Assembly (NCBI GenBank): GCA_000381565.1
Contig: KB906725.1
Span: forward strand, 1,121,785 to 1,185,784
From: Oxalobacteraceae bacterium AB_14
GTDB lineage: Bacteria > Pseudomonadota > Gammaproteobacteria > Burkholderiales > Burkholderiaceae_D
Reading direction: 5' to 3'
DNA length: 64,000 nucleotides
Both the position numbers and the translations under genes were made by a program. Each line of letters opens with the position of its first letter. Positions within the stretch are counted from its first letter, which is position 1. Positions 42,238 through 51,625 of this stretch are shown here, in pieces. Below the pieces are notes generated by a model, which was not told the DNA's origin, searched no databases, and saw only the letters and a list, made by a program, of their open reading frames with translations.

Positions 42238-42887
42238 GGCGCGATCATGTAGCCGACGCCACGCACGGTACGCACGCGATGCTCGCCGATCTTCTTGCGC
42301 AGGTTGGACATGTGTACGTCCAGCGTTACGCTTTCGCTGCCGGCCAGCGCGCGCTCTTCCAGCTCGCCGCGGGTCAGCACGCGGTCGGCGTCCTGCATCA
42401 GCGCCAGCAGCAGGTTGAATTCGGTGCGCGACAACGCCAGCGGACGCCCGTCGCAGTTGACGGCCTGGCGCCGCTCGTCGAGCGACAAGCCGGCGCGCGT
42501 CCACAGGCCCTGGCCGGCCGCCTCGGGACGTGAGCGGCGCAGCACCGCGCGCAGGCGCGCCAGCAGTTCCGCCATGTCGAAAGGCTTGACGAGGTAGTCG
42601 TCGGCGCCGTCGGCAAAGCCGGTCAGACGGTCGCCCAGGCTGTCGCGCGCCGTGATCAGCACCACCGGGAGCTGTCGGCCGGCGGCGCGCAGCCGGCGCA
42701 TCAGCGCCATGCCGTCGCCGTCCGGCAGGTTCAGGTCCAGCACCACGGCGGCATAGGCGCCGGTGTCCAGCTGGCGCTGGGCGTCGGCCGCCAGCCGCAC
42801 CCACGTGGCGGCGTAGCCGTCGTCATGCAATACCGCCCGCAATGCGCGGCCCAGTTCCAGGTCATCTTCCACGAGCAGGATATTCAT
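42234..42887 (-). CDS. OmpR-family response regulator (QseB-like)
   Basis: The 217-residue protein joins a receiver domain (ILLVEDDLELGRALRAVL, Asp in AVVLDLNLPDGDG, KPFDMAELLARL) to a winged-helix DNA-binding domain (LSRTEFNLLLALM, VTLDVHMSNLRKKIG, VRTVRGVGYMI). It is the first gene of the two-component operon, coupled by ATGA overlap with the kinase. A divergent region of 107 bp separates it from the PQQ-propeller gene, which could be a target. Confidence 0.94.
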   Translation of the reverse strand: MNILLVEDDLELGRALRAVLHDDGYAATWVRLAADAQRQLDTGAYAAVVLDLNLPDGDGMALMRRLRAAGRQLPVVLITARDSLGDRLTGFADGADDYLVKPFDMAELLARLRAVLRRSRPEAAGQGLWTRAGLSLDERRQAVNCDGRPLALSRTEFNLLLALMQDADRVLTRGELEERALAGSESVTLDVHMSNLRKKIGEHRVRTVRGVGYMIAP

Positions 42888-42994
42888 GCCGAAAGTATAA
42901 CAGCGGCAGCCTTGCCGCGGCCTATAGAAAGCCTGAAGCCTGGGCCTGCGCCGCGCCGCTACAATCGCCGCTGGCCCACCTGGAGGTACGATTG

Positions 42995-44239
42995 ATGCGA
43001 TTCCTGATCTCGCTGTTTGCCCTGATGGCCGCGCTGCATGCGGCGGCCGCCGACCTGTCGTCGCTGCGCCTGCGGGCGACCATAGACCTGCACGCGCAAA
43101 CGGTGTCGAGCCCCGTCGTCGCGCAGGGACTCCTGTACATCGGCGCCGAGGACGGCAACCTGTATGCGTTCGATGTGGCAAGCCGCAAGCTGGCGTGGCT
43201 GCACCATGCCGGCGCCGGCATCGCGTCGACGCCGGCGCTGGATAACGGCATGGTCTACTTCCTGGCCCGCGATGGCCGGCTGCATGCGCTCGATGCGCGG
43301 ACCGGCGCGCAGCGCTGGAGCTTCTCCACCCAGGGCGAGGCGCGCTTTGCCGCCTACGGCCTGTATGGCATGGCGAAGGGCGCCGCGCCGTCGCCCGATC
43401 CGTGGGACTTCTGGCTGTCGTCGCCGCTGGTGCACGAGGGCAGGGTGTACATCGGCAGCAGCGACGAGCGGCTGTACGCGCTCGACGCCAGGACCGGCGC
43501 CGTCGTGTGGGCTTTCAAAAGCGGCGGCATGATCCATGCGCGCCCCGCCATCGCCGGCAAGGCGATTGTGTTCGGCAGCTGGGACGGCGCGGTCTACGCG
43601 CTCGACGCCGCCACCGGCGGCCAGCTGTGGCGCTACCAGACCGAGACCGAGCAAAAGACCAGCACCCTGTTCGGCGTGCAGGCGCCGCCGCTGGTCGATG
43701 GCGACACAGTGTTCATCGGCTCGCGCGACGCCTGGTTCTACGCCCTGGAGCTTGCAAGCGGCAAGTTGAAATGGCGTTATCCCGGCCGCGGCTCATGGAT
43801 CATCTCCGGCGCCGTGGTGGACGCCGAGCGGGTGTACTTCGGCACCTCCGACACCAATCTGCTGGTCGCGCTGGACAAGCGCACCGGCAAGGTGGCGTAC
43901 CAACACGATACCAAGGTGTGGACTTACGCGACGCCGGTGCTGGCCGAGGGAGCCGTCATCGGAGCCACCATGCGCGGCGAACTGTTCGCGCTGGAGGCGG
44001 CCGGCGGCAAGCCTCAATGGTCGTGGCGCACGCCGGAGAGCAGGGCGGACGAATTCCGCCTGCTGGACGCCGCCACCGGCAGGTTCGACACCCGGCGCCT
44101 GTTCGAAGGCGAGCAGACGGTGATGACGTCGATCGAGCACGTGAAGCGGCTCGGGGCGTTCATCGCCACGCCGCTGTGGCACGACGGCCAGCTGATCGCC
44201 GCCACCGCCGACGGCCGGCTGCTGTTCTTCTCGAAGTAA
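42995..44239 (+). CDS. Secreted PQQ-like beta-propeller protein
   Basis: The 414-residue protein has a signal peptide (FLISLFALMAALHAAAA). About seven blades share the pattern of PQQ-binding/BamB propellers: GLLYIGAEDGNLYAFD, GMVYFLARDGRLHALDARTG, GRVYIGSSDERLYALDARTG, KAIVFGSWDGAVYALD. Unlike BamB it lacks a lipobox. Cofactor residues of quinoprotein dehydrogenases are not evident, so it is likely a scaffold or binding protein. The start is ATG 42995 with TGGAGG upstream. It is divergent from the QseB-like operon. Confidence 0.85.
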   Translation: MRFLISLFALMAALHAAAADLSSLRLRATIDLHAQTVSSPVVAQGLLYIGAEDGNLYAFDVASRKLAWLHHAGAGIASTPALDNGMVYFLARDGRLHALDARTGAQRWSFSTQGEARFAAYGLYGMAKGAAPSPDPWDFWLSSPLVHEGRVYIGSSDERLYALDARTGAVVWAFKSGGMIHARPAIAGKAIVFGSWDGAVYALDAATGGQLWRYQTETEQKTSTLFGVQAPPLVDGDTVFIGSRDAWFYALELASGKLKWRYPGRGSWIISGAVVDAERVYFGTSDTNLLVALDKRTGKVAYQHDTKVWTYATPVLAEGAVIGATMRGELFALEAAGGKPQWSWRTPESRADEFRLLDAATGRFDTRRLFEGEQTVMTSIEHVKRLGAFIATPLWHDGQLIAATADGRLLFFSK

Positions 44240-44285
44240 TTCCCGGCGAGCCGTGTCTTAGCCGTACAAACGCTATAATGTTTGG

Positions 44286-45521
44286 ATGACTAATCCATCC
44301 TCCCCCGCTGCGCTGCGCGTTATCGAGAGTGATATTTGTATCGTTGGCAATGGCGCTATTGCCAAGACCGCCGCGCTGGGCCTGGCCCAGGCCGGTTTTA
44401 GTGTGACCCTGCTCGCTCCGCCGTCGCATCCGGCCGCCCCGGTCGCCCCGGTCGCCCCGGCCGCAGATACCGGCTGGGATGCGCGGGTCTACGCGCTGAA
44501 CCACACCGCCCACAATCTGCTGTCGTCCCTGAAGGTATGGCATGCGCTGGACCAGGCGCGCGTGGCGCCGGTGGACGCGATGATCGTCCACGGCGACGGC
44601 GTCAACGCCGGCGGCCTGGCCTTCGACGCCTACGGCGCCCATACCGGCACGCTGGCCTGGATCATGGAAGACCGCAACCTGGGGCAGGCGCTGGACGCCG
44701 CCCTCAAGTTCGCGCAGAACGTGCGCTTCGTCGAAGGCCGCGCCACCGGCTTGCTGCGCGCCGACGACAGCGCCACCGTGCACCTGGACGACGGCAGCTG
44801 CATCAAGGCCGAACTGGTGGTCGGCGCCGACGGCGCCCAGTCCTGGGTGCGCGGCCAGTGCGACATCGGCCTCGATTACCGCAGCTACAACCAGCGCGCC
44901 GTGGTCTCCAACTTCGCCTGCGAGAAGCCGCACCACGGCGCCGCCTGCCAATGGTTCACCGGTGCCGAAGGCATCGTCGCGCTGCTGCCGCTGCCTGGCA
45001 ACCAGGTGTCGCTGGTGTGGTCGGCGCCGGAGGCGCTGGCCGACACGCTGCGCGCCGAATCGGCGCAGCAGATCGCCGGCCGCCTGGGCGTCTACGCCGC
45101 CGAGCGCCTGGGCGCGCTGACGCCTTTGCAGCCGGAGCTGGTGCGCGACTTCCCATTGCGTTTGCTGCGTCCGCACGCCATGAGCGCGCCGCGCGTGGCG
45201 CTGGTGGGCGACGCCGCCCACGTGGTGCACCCGCTGGCCGGCCACGGCATGAACCTGGGCTTCGCCGACGTCGCGCAACTGATCAAAACCCTGGGCGAGC
45301 GCGAAGCGCAGCGCAGCATCGGCGACACCCGCGTGCTGGCCCGCTACGAGCGCGCCCGCAAGGAAGACGTGCTGCTGATGCAGCTCACCACAGACGGCCT
45401 GGCGCGCCTGTTCGGCGCCGATATGGAGCCGCTGCGCGTGGTTCGCAATTTGGGATTAAACTTGCTGGATAAATTACCGGCCCTGAAGCGCCGCCTGATC
45501 TCCCACGCAATGGGGAAGTAG
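44286..45521 (+). CDS. UbiH/UbiF-family FAD monooxygenase
   Basis: The 411-residue protein has the FAD-binding GNGAIAKTAALGLAQAG at residues 21-37, then the UbiH-family motifs ELVVGADGAQSWVR and ALVGDAAHVVHPLAGHGMNLG (GD motif). The family hydroxylates the ubiquinone ring; the position served here cannot be fixed from sequence. Residues 50-60 show a short in-frame tandem repeat (VAPVAPA) from a 9-bp GGTCGCCCC duplication. The DsbC-like gene follows 40 bp later on the same strand. A role in ubiquinone synthesis is well supported. Confidence 0.9.
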   Translation: MTNPSSPAALRVIESDICIVGNGAIAKTAALGLAQAGFSVTLLAPPSHPAAPVAPVAPAADTGWDARVYALNHTAHNLLSSLKVWHALDQARVAPVDAMIVHGDGVNAGGLAFDAYGAHTGTLAWIMEDRNLGQALDAALKFAQNVRFVEGRATGLLRADDSATVHLDDGSCIKAELVVGADGAQSWVRGQCDIGLDYRSYNQRAVVSNFACEKPHHGAACQWFTGAEGIVALLPLPGNQVSLVWSAPEALADTLRAESAQQIAGRLGVYAAERLGALTPLQPELVRDFPLRLLRPHAMSAPRVALVGDAAHVVHPLAGHGMNLGFADVAQLIKTLGEREAQRSIGDTRVLARYERARKEDVLLMQLTTDGLARLFGADMEPLRVVRNLGLNLLDKLPALKRRLISHAMGK

Positions 45522-45561
45522 GCCGGCGCCAGTCGGTTCGTATGTAGTCATTGGAGATGTT

Positions 45562-46287
45562 ATGAGAATGAGTAAGACCGTTTTGCTGTTGTTGTCGGCG
45601 CTGATGGCGTCCTGCGTGGGCGCGGAAACCCCGTCCACGGACGCGATCAAGAAGCTGGTCGAGCCGCGCCTGGGATCGAACGCCAAAGTCGATTCGATCA
45701 GGGAAACGCCCTATGGCGGCCTGTATGAAATCCGGGTCGGCAACGATATCCTCTACACCGACAAGACCGGCACCTACCTGTTCTCCGGCCACGTGTTCAA
45801 CCTGACCACCAGCACCGACCTGACCAAGGAACGCCTGGAAGAGATCAACAAGATCAAGTTCTCCGACCTGCCGCTGGACAAAGCCATCAAGACGGTCAAG
45901 GGCGACGGCAAGCGCGTGATCGCGGTGTTCGAGGATCCGAACTGCGGCTACTGCAAGCGCTTCCGCAAGACCACGCTCAAGGAAACCGACAACATCACGG
46001 TCTACACCTTCATGTACAACATCCTGGCCGATGATTCGTTCACCAAGTCGAAGAACATCTGGTGCTCGCCGGACCGCAGCAAGGCCTGGGAAGACTGGAT
46101 GGTCAACAACAAGGCGGCCCCTGTCGCGGCCGAGAAGTGCGAATCGCCGAACGACCAGGTGCTGGCGCTGGGCCACAAGCTGGGCGTGTCCGGCACCCCG
46201 GCCATCTTCTTCGCCGACGGCACCCGCGTGCCCGGCGCGATCGACACCAAGGCGCTTGAAGAAAAACTCGCCAAGATCAAGCAGTAA
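45562..46287 (+). CDS. dsbC: DsbC-like thiol:disulfide isomerase
   Basis: The 241-residue protein has a signal peptide (MSKTVLLLLSALMASCVGA). An N-terminal dimerisation domain covers about 25-90 (GGLYEIRVGNDILYTD). The thioredoxin domain has the active site DPNCGYCKRF and the cis-Pro loop SGTPAIFF. DsbC reshuffles wrong disulfide bonds in the periplasm. The many Cys-bearing secreted proteins in the window are plausible clients. It lies between ubiH-like and iorAB-type genes, with gaps of 40 bp on each side. Confidence 0.93.
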   Translation: MRMSKTVLLLLSALMASCVGAETPSTDAIKKLVEPRLGSNAKVDSIRETPYGGLYEIRVGNDILYTDKTGTYLFSGHVFNLTTSTDLTKERLEEINKIKFSDLPLDKAIKTVKGDGKRVIAVFEDPNCGYCKRFRKTTLKETDNITVYTFMYNILADDSFTKSKNIWCSPDRSKAWEDWMVNNKAAPVAAEKCESPNDQVLALGHKLGVSGTPAIFFADGTRVPGAIDTKALEEKLAKIKQ

Positions 46288-46326
46288 GCCTTACCAAACC
46301 AGCGCATCGTCCACAGGGAGAACTGA

Positions 46327-46785
46327 ATGATTACATTGAACATCAACGGTAAAGACATGCAGGTGGACGCTGATCCTTCGACGCCGATACTGTGGGCCTT
46401 GCGCGACAACCTGAATATGACCGGCACCAAGTTCGGTTGCGGCGCGGCGCTGTGCGGCGCCTGCACCGTGCACCTGGGCGGCCAGCCTGTCCGCTCGTGC
46501 GTGACGCCGATTTCGGCCGCCGCCGGCCAGAAGATCACCACCATCGAAGCGATGGAATCGGATAAAGTCGGCAAGGCCGTGCAGGAGGCGTGGGTCAAGC
46601 TGGACGTGCCCCAATGCGGCTACTGCCAGAGTGGCCAGATCATGAGCGCGACCGCACTGCTGCGCACCAACAAAGCCCCATCCGACGCCGATATCGACAA
46701 CGCTATGAGTGGCAACATCTGTCGATGCGGGACCTACCAGCGCATCCGCGCAGCCATCAAAGACGCAGCCAAAGCCATCGCCTAA
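46327..46785 (+). CDS. [2Fe-2S] subunit of IorAB-type molybdoenzyme
   Basis: The 152-residue protein matches the small subunit of isoquinoline oxidoreductase/aldehyde oxidase enzymes. The plant-type cluster site is GCGAALCGACTV with a later Cys (VRSC). The second cluster site is CGYCQSGQIM and NICRCGTYQRI. It passes electrons from the molybdenum cofactor in the partner subunit encoded 11 bp downstream. There is no FAD subunit nearby, as usual for IorAB-type two-subunit enzymes, which hand electrons to cytochromes. Confidence 0.93.
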   Translation: MITLNINGKDMQVDADPSTPILWALRDNLNMTGTKFGCGAALCGACTVHLGGQPVRSCVTPISAAAGQKITTIEAMESDKVGKAVQEAWVKLDVPQCGYCQSGQIMSATALLRTNKAPSDADIDNAMSGNICRCGTYQRIRAAIKDAAKAIA

Positions 46786-46796
46786 AGGAGAATGTC

Positions 46797-49016
46797 ATGC
46801 GGATCGAATGGCTCAATCAGGAAACGATGGCGGGTGTAGAGACTTCCGGCGGCGTGTCGCGCCGCAGCTTCATGAAGGCCGGCGCGGTTGCGGGCGGCGG
46901 TTTGGTGCTGGGCTTCTTCATCCCTGGCGCGGGACGCTTCGCCAATGCGCAGCAGCCGCCGGCCAAGGTGTACGAACCGAACGCTTTCCTGCATATCGCG
47001 CCGGACAACAGCGTGACGGTGCAGGTCAACCGGCTGGAGTTCGGACAGGGCGTGCAGACGTCGCTGCCGATGCTGATCGCGGAAGAACTGGACGCGGACT
47101 GGTCGAAGATGAACGGCGCGTTGGCGCCGGCCGGCGACCAATACAAGGACCCGGCGTTCGGCATCCAGATCACCGGCGGCTCGGGCAGTATCGCCCACTC
47201 CTACACCCAGTACCGCGAGATCGGCGCCAAGGCGCGCGCGATGCTGATCGGTGCCGCGGCCCAGGAGTGGAAGGTGGCGCCGGACCAGATCAAGACGTCG
47301 AAGGGTACGCTGATCGGGCCCGCCGGCCAGAAGGCCACCTACGGCGCCATGGCCGACGCGGCGATGAAGCAGCCGGTGCCCGCCACCGTGAAACTGAAGG
47401 ACCCCAAGGACTTCAATTTCATTGGCAAGCCGACCAAGCGCCTGGACGCGAGACTCAAGTCGACCGGCAAGCAGGTCTTCGGCATGGATTACAAGGCGCC
47501 GCACAGCAAGGTCGCCGTGGTGGCGCGGCCGCCGGTGTTCGGCGCCAAGGTCGCCAAGTTCGACGCCTCGAAAGCCAAGGCGATCAAGGGTGTGATCGAG
47601 GTGCTGGAAGTGAAGACGGATCGCGGCGGCAGCGGCGTGGTGGTGGTGGCCGACGGCTACTGGCCGGCCAAGCTGGGCCGCGATGCGCTGATCATCGACT
47701 GGGACACCAGCGGCGTCGAAAAGGTCAGCAGCGACAAGCAACTGGCCGAGTACAAGGCGTTGTCGCAGAAGCCCGGCCTGCCGGTGCACAAAGCCGATAC
47801 CTCCAAGCTGGCCGGCGCGGCGAAGAAGATCTCCGCCGTGTATGAATTCCCTTACCTGGCGCACGCGCCGATGGAGCCGCTGAACTGCGTGGTCGATCTG
47901 CGCCCGGACGGCTGCACGGTGTGGGCAGGCTCCCAGTTCCAGACGATGGACCAGGGCGCCATCGCCGCCACCGCCGGCCTGAAGCCGGAGCAGGTGGTGC
48001 TGAACACGATGATGGCCGGCGGCGGTTTCGGCCGCCGCGCCGTGCCGACCTCCGACTACCTGGTCGAAGCGGTCAATATCGCCAAGGTGTGGCAGGCCAC
48101 CGGCAAGAAGGACCCGGTCAAGGTGATCTGGAGCCGCGAGGATGACATCAAGGGCGGCTACTATCGTCCGTCGCATGTGCACCGCGCCGATATCGGCATC
48201 GACGACAAGGGCGATATCGTGGCATGGGATCACGTCATTGTCGGCCAGTCCATCATTGCCGGCACCGCGTTCGAGCCGATGATGATCAAGAACGGCATCG
48301 ACGTGACCATGGTTGAAGGCATGGGCGAACCATATGAAGTGCCGCTGAACCTGAGCGCGCACTCGGTCAAGGCCAATGTGCCGGTGCTGTGGTGGCGCTC
48401 GGTCGGCTCCACCCACACGGCCTTCGTGATGGAGACGCTGATCGACGAAGCCGCGCATGCGGCCAAGATGGATCCTGTCGCCTATCGCAAAAAACTGCTG
48501 GGCGAGAAAGGCAAGCGCCACATGGCCGCGCTGGACCTGGCGGTCGCCAAGTCCGGCTACGGCAAGAAGGCATTGCCTAAAGGCCAGGCTTGGGGCGTGG
48601 CGGTGCATCAGTCGTTCAACACCGTGATCGCGTATGTGGTGGTGGCGTCCGTGAAGAACGGCACGCCCAAGCTGCACAAGGTCACGGCGGGCGTGCATTG
48701 CAACCAGGCGGTCAATCCGTTGACGATCGAAGCGCAGATCCAGGGCGCGGCCTTGATGGGCCTCGGTATGACCTTGCCGGGCGCCGCGATCACGCTCAAG
48801 GACGGCGTGGTGGATCAGCAGAACTTCAGCGACTACACGGTGGCGCGCATGACGGACATGCCGGCGATCGACGTCCACATCGTGCCGTCGAACGATCCGC
48901 CGACCGGCATGGGCGAACCAGGCCTGCCGCCGCTGGCGCCGGCCTTCGCCAACGCGCTGTTCAAATTGACCGGCAAGCGTCTGCGCAAGCTGCCGTTCGA
49001 CCTGGCCAGCGCCTGA
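46797..49016 (+). CDS. Molybdopterin-binding large subunit, IorB-like
   Basis: The 739-residue protein carries a twin-arginine signal (SRRSFMKAGAVAGGG, residues 21-35), so the folded enzyme with its partner is exported. The body has the xanthine-dehydrogenase family features of IorB: LEFGQGVQTSLPMLIAEEL, MAGGGFGRRAV, and near the end GMGEPGLPPLAPAFANAL with the catalytic Glu. It likely oxidises an aldehyde or N-heterocycle by hydroxylation in the periplasm. The start ATG at 46797 has AAGGAG upstream. A MocA-like cofactor gene follows after 5 bp. Confidence 0.93.
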   Translation: MRIEWLNQETMAGVETSGGVSRRSFMKAGAVAGGGLVLGFFIPGAGRFANAQQPPAKVYEPNAFLHIAPDNSVTVQVNRLEFGQGVQTSLPMLIAEELDADWSKMNGALAPAGDQYKDPAFGIQITGGSGSIAHSYTQYREIGAKARAMLIGAAAQEWKVAPDQIKTSKGTLIGPAGQKATYGAMADAAMKQPVPATVKLKDPKDFNFIGKPTKRLDARLKSTGKQVFGMDYKAPHSKVAVVARPPVFGAKVAKFDASKAKAIKGVIEVLEVKTDRGGSGVVVVADGYWPAKLGRDALIIDWDTSGVEKVSSDKQLAEYKALSQKPGLPVHKADTSKLAGAAKKISAVYEFPYLAHAPMEPLNCVVDLRPDGCTVWAGSQFQTMDQGAIAATAGLKPEQVVLNTMMAGGGFGRRAVPTSDYLVEAVNIAKVWQATGKKDPVKVIWSREDDIKGGYYRPSHVHRADIGIDDKGDIVAWDHVIVGQSIIAGTAFEPMMIKNGIDVTMVEGMGEPYEVPLNLSAHSVKANVPVLWWRSVGSTHTAFVMETLIDEAAHAAKMDPVAYRKKLLGEKGKRHMAALDLAVAKSGYGKKALPKGQAWGVAVHQSFNTVIAYVVVASVKNGTPKLHKVTAGVHCNQAVNPLTIEAQIQGAALMGLGMTLPGAAITLKDGVVDQQNFSDYTVARMTDMPAIDVHIVPSNDPPTGMGEPGLPPLAPAFANALFKLTGKRLRKLPFDLASA

Positions 49017-49021
49017 GCTGA

Positions 49022-49588
49022 ATGGCGCTGGTAGGGATATTGCTGGCAGCCGGGCGGGGTAAGCGGTTCGACCCGTCCGGCGTACAAAACAAATTGCTGC
49101 AACCATTGAAGGACGGCGACGCCGTGGTGGTCGCCAGTGCTAAAAACATGCTGGCCGTGCTGCCGCGCGTGGTGGCCGTGGTCCGCTCCGGCGACGACCA
49201 GGTGGCGGCGCTGCTGGGCAAACTGGGATGCGAAGTGCGCGTCTGCGCGGATGCCGATCTGGGCATCGCCGCCTCGCTGACGATGGTGGTCGACTACACC
49301 AGGGGCGCGCAAGGCTGGCTGATAGGCCTGGGCGACATGCCCCATGTGCAGCCGGAGACCATGCGCGCGCTGGCCGCGACGATCGAACGGGGCGCGCGCA
49401 TCGCGGCGCCCGTCTTTGAAGGGCGGCGCGGCAATCCGGTCGCCTTCAGCAGTTATCATTTGCCGTTGCTGCTGGCGCTGGAAGGCGACCAGGGCGCGCG
49501 CGACATATTAAAAAGCCATGCGGTGAGCGAGCTGATAGTCGACGATGTCGGCGTGGTGCGCGATATCGATACGCCGGCCGATTTGTAA
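49022..49588 (+). CDS. MocA-like molybdenum-cofactor nucleotidyltransferase
   Basis: The 188-residue protein has the MobA/MocA signature LLAAGRGKRFDPSG and LGDMPHVQPETM, with a metal-binding Asp, and the family motif GRRGNPVAFSS. MocA adds CMP to molybdopterin to make the MCD form used by xanthine-dehydrogenase-family enzymes. Its position 5 bp after the IorB-like gene fits a dedicated cofactor supply for that enzyme. Gene order and spacing indicate one operon with both subunits. MobA-type GMP transfer is less likely in this setting. Confidence 0.85.
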   Translation: MALVGILLAAGRGKRFDPSGVQNKLLQPLKDGDAVVVASAKNMLAVLPRVVAVVRSGDDQVAALLGKLGCEVRVCADADLGIAASLTMVVDYTRGAQGWLIGLGDMPHVQPETMRALAATIERGARIAAPVFEGRRGNPVAFSSYHLPLLLALEGDQGARDILKSHAVSELIVDDVGVVRDIDTPADL

Positions 49589-49601
49589 AACAAGGATAGA
49601 G

Positions 49602-51422
49602 ATGAAGAAAACGAACAAGAGCAATCCGGCGATCGCCTACAGCATCGTCGGACATGACCTGGCCGCCCACCTGTTCCACGTCACGCTGACGGTGGACGCG
49701 CCGGCCGAAGGCGGCCAGGTGTTCGCGCTGCCGGCCTGGATACCGGGCAGCTACATGATCCGCGAGTTTTCGCGCAACATCGTGCGCATCCGCGCCGAGT
49801 CGGACGGCCAGCCGGTGGCGCTGGTCAAGCTGGATAAGCACTCTTGGCAGGCCGCCCCGCTGAAGGATCATGCGGCCTCGCTGACGGTGCACTACGAAGT
49901 CTATGCCTGGGACATGTCGGTGCGCGCCGCGCATCTGGACCAGAACCATGCCTTCTACAACGGCACCAGCGTGTTCCTGCGCGTGCTGGGGCAGGAAGAC
50001 CAGCCGCACGTGGTGGATATCCAGCGGCCGGACGACGAAGCTGCCAAGACCTGGCGCGTGGCGACCTCGCTGCCGGAGCTGAAAGCGAAACGTTATGGTT
50101 TTGGTACTTACATCGCGTCCAACTACGATGAGCTGATCGATCACCCGGTGGAGCAGGGCGACTTCGCGCTGGCCACGTTCAAGGCGCACGGCATCCCGCA
50201 CGACATCGTCATCAGCGGCCGGGTGCCCAAGCTGGACCTGTCACGCCTGAGCGCCGACCTGAAAAAGATCTGCGAAACCCAGATCGCCTTCTTTGAACCG
50301 AAGGCCAAAAAGGCGCCGATGGACCGCTATGTGTTCATGACGCTGGCCGTCGGCGACGGTTATGGCGGCCTGGAGCACCGCGCCTCGACGGCGCTGATCT
50401 GCGCCCGTGCCGACTTGCCGAGTACGGCTGCGGCCAGCAAGGATAGCAGCGACGGTTATCTTCAATACCTCGGCTTGTGCAGCCATGAATATTTCCATAC
50501 ATGGAACGTGAAGCGCATCAAGCCTGCGGCATTCGCTCCGTATAACCTGCAAGTCGAGAATTATTCGCCTTTGCTCTGGCTGTTTGAAGGATTCACCAGT
50601 TATTACGATGATTTGATGCTGGTGCGTGCCGGCGTCATCGCCGAGCCGGCTTATTTCAAATTGCTGGGTAAAACCATCGCCAGCGTATTGCGCGGCAGCG
50701 GCCGCACCAAGCAAAGCGTGGCCGATTCCAGTTTCGACGCCTGGGGTAAATATTATCGCCAGGATGAAAATGCGCCGAATGCCATCATCAGCTATTACAC
50801 CAAGGGTTCCTTGATCGCGCTGGCTCTGGATTTGAGCATTCGCGCTAAAACCGGCGGCAAGAAATCGCTGGATGATGTGATGCGCGCTTTATGGCAACGT
50901 TATGGCCGCGACTTTTATCACGGCGCCGGACGCGGAGTGACTCCCGCCGAAGTGGAGGCATTATTCGACGAAATCAGCGGCGGCCGGTTCAAGCCATTCT
51001 TCGATAAATATATCCGCGGAACCGAAGATTTGCCGCTGGCTAAAATGCTGGCGCCATTCGGTGTTAGATATAACGACGAGCGTAAATCGGCCAAGCCCGG
51101 CCTGGATGTGAATCTCGGCAAAGACGGTAATGATTGCAAACTATCCAGCGTGCATGAGAATGGCGCTGCGCACCGGGCTGGATTATCGGCCGGCGATATA
51201 TTGATGGCGGTTGATGGATTACGCGTCACCGGCGCCAACCTGGAAACCCTGCTTGCCCGCTATGGCGTCGGTTCGGAGATAGAGATACACGCATTCCGTC
51301 GCGACGAACTGATGACATTCACCGCGACTTTACAAGGCGACCGGGTTCCCGGTATTAGCCTGTCGCTGGACCCGGCCGGCAAGAAATCCGCGGGCCCCTT
51401 GCGGCCCAGCGCTGCACGTTGA
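49602..51422 (+). CDS. M61-family peptidase with PDZ domain
   Basis: The 606-residue protein begins MKKTNKSNPAIAYSI at ATG 49602 and has no signal peptide. The N-terminal M61 domain leads to the zinc site CSHEYFHTWNVKRIKP (about residues 302-317) and the downstream Glu in WLFEGFTSYYDD. A PDZ domain occupies about 500-600 (HRAGLSAGDILMAVDG). M61 enzymes are glycyl aminopeptidases. Codon usage changes inside the gene: before about 50,400 third positions are mostly G/C, after it many are A/T. A terminator follows. Confidence 0.9.
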   Translation: MKKTNKSNPAIAYSIVGHDLAAHLFHVTLTVDAPAEGGQVFALPAWIPGSYMIREFSRNIVRIRAESDGQPVALVKLDKHSWQAAPLKDHAASLTVHYEVYAWDMSVRAAHLDQNHAFYNGTSVFLRVLGQEDQPHVVDIQRPDDEAAKTWRVATSLPELKAKRYGFGTYIASNYDELIDHPVEQGDFALATFKAHGIPHDIVISGRVPKLDLSRLSADLKKICETQIAFFEPKAKKAPMDRYVFMTLAVGDGYGGLEHRASTALICARADLPSTAAASKDSSDGYLQYLGLCSHEYFHTWNVKRIKPAAFAPYNLQVENYSPLLWLFEGFTSYYDDLMLVRAGVIAEPAYFKLLGKTIASVLRGSGRTKQSVADSSFDAWGKYYRQDENAPNAIISYYTKGSLIALALDLSIRAKTGGKKSLDDVMRALWQRYGRDFYHGAGRGVTPAEVEALFDEISGGRFKPFFDKYIRGTEDLPLAKMLAPFGVRYNDERKSAKPGLDVNLGKDGNDCKLSSVHENGAAHRAGLSAGDILMAVDGLRVTGANLETLLARYGVGSEIEIHAFRRDELMTFTATLQGDRVPGISLSLDPAGKKSAGPLRPSAAR

Positions 51423-51428
51423 TTCCTG

Positions 51429-51457
51429 AGTCCGGGGCGAGTCCCCGGATTTTTTTG
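51429..51457 (+). terminator. Terminator of M61 gene
   Basis: TCCGGGG and CCCCGGA form a stem with a short loop, followed by seven T. Confidence 0.85.
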
Positions 51458-51464
51458 CGCTATC

Positions 51465-51502
51465 CATGCCAGATTTTGGCATGTACTAACCAGATTCCGG
51501 CA
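51465..51502. repeat. Paired CCAGATT-GGCATG repeats
   Basis: CATGCCAGATTTTGGCATG is palindromic at its ends, and a near copy CCAGATTCCGGCATG follows 15 bp later. They lie upstream of the diguanylate cyclase gene and may be a regulator site. Confidence 0.4.
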
Positions 51503-51625
51503 TGCATTGGCGAAATGCGGGGACACTCAGAGGGCGCTGCGGTGTTGTCGGCGGTTTAATTTCACGCGGTGCTCTTGTTCTGGTTTAGAATTTGCCTGAG
51601 TTTTTGCCAGAGGATAGACCCGCAA

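Noticed and set aside
44440..44465. Short GGTCGCCCC tandem repeat taken as a possible repeat element
   Set aside because: It is an in-frame 9-bp duplication inside the UbiH-family gene with no sign of mobility.
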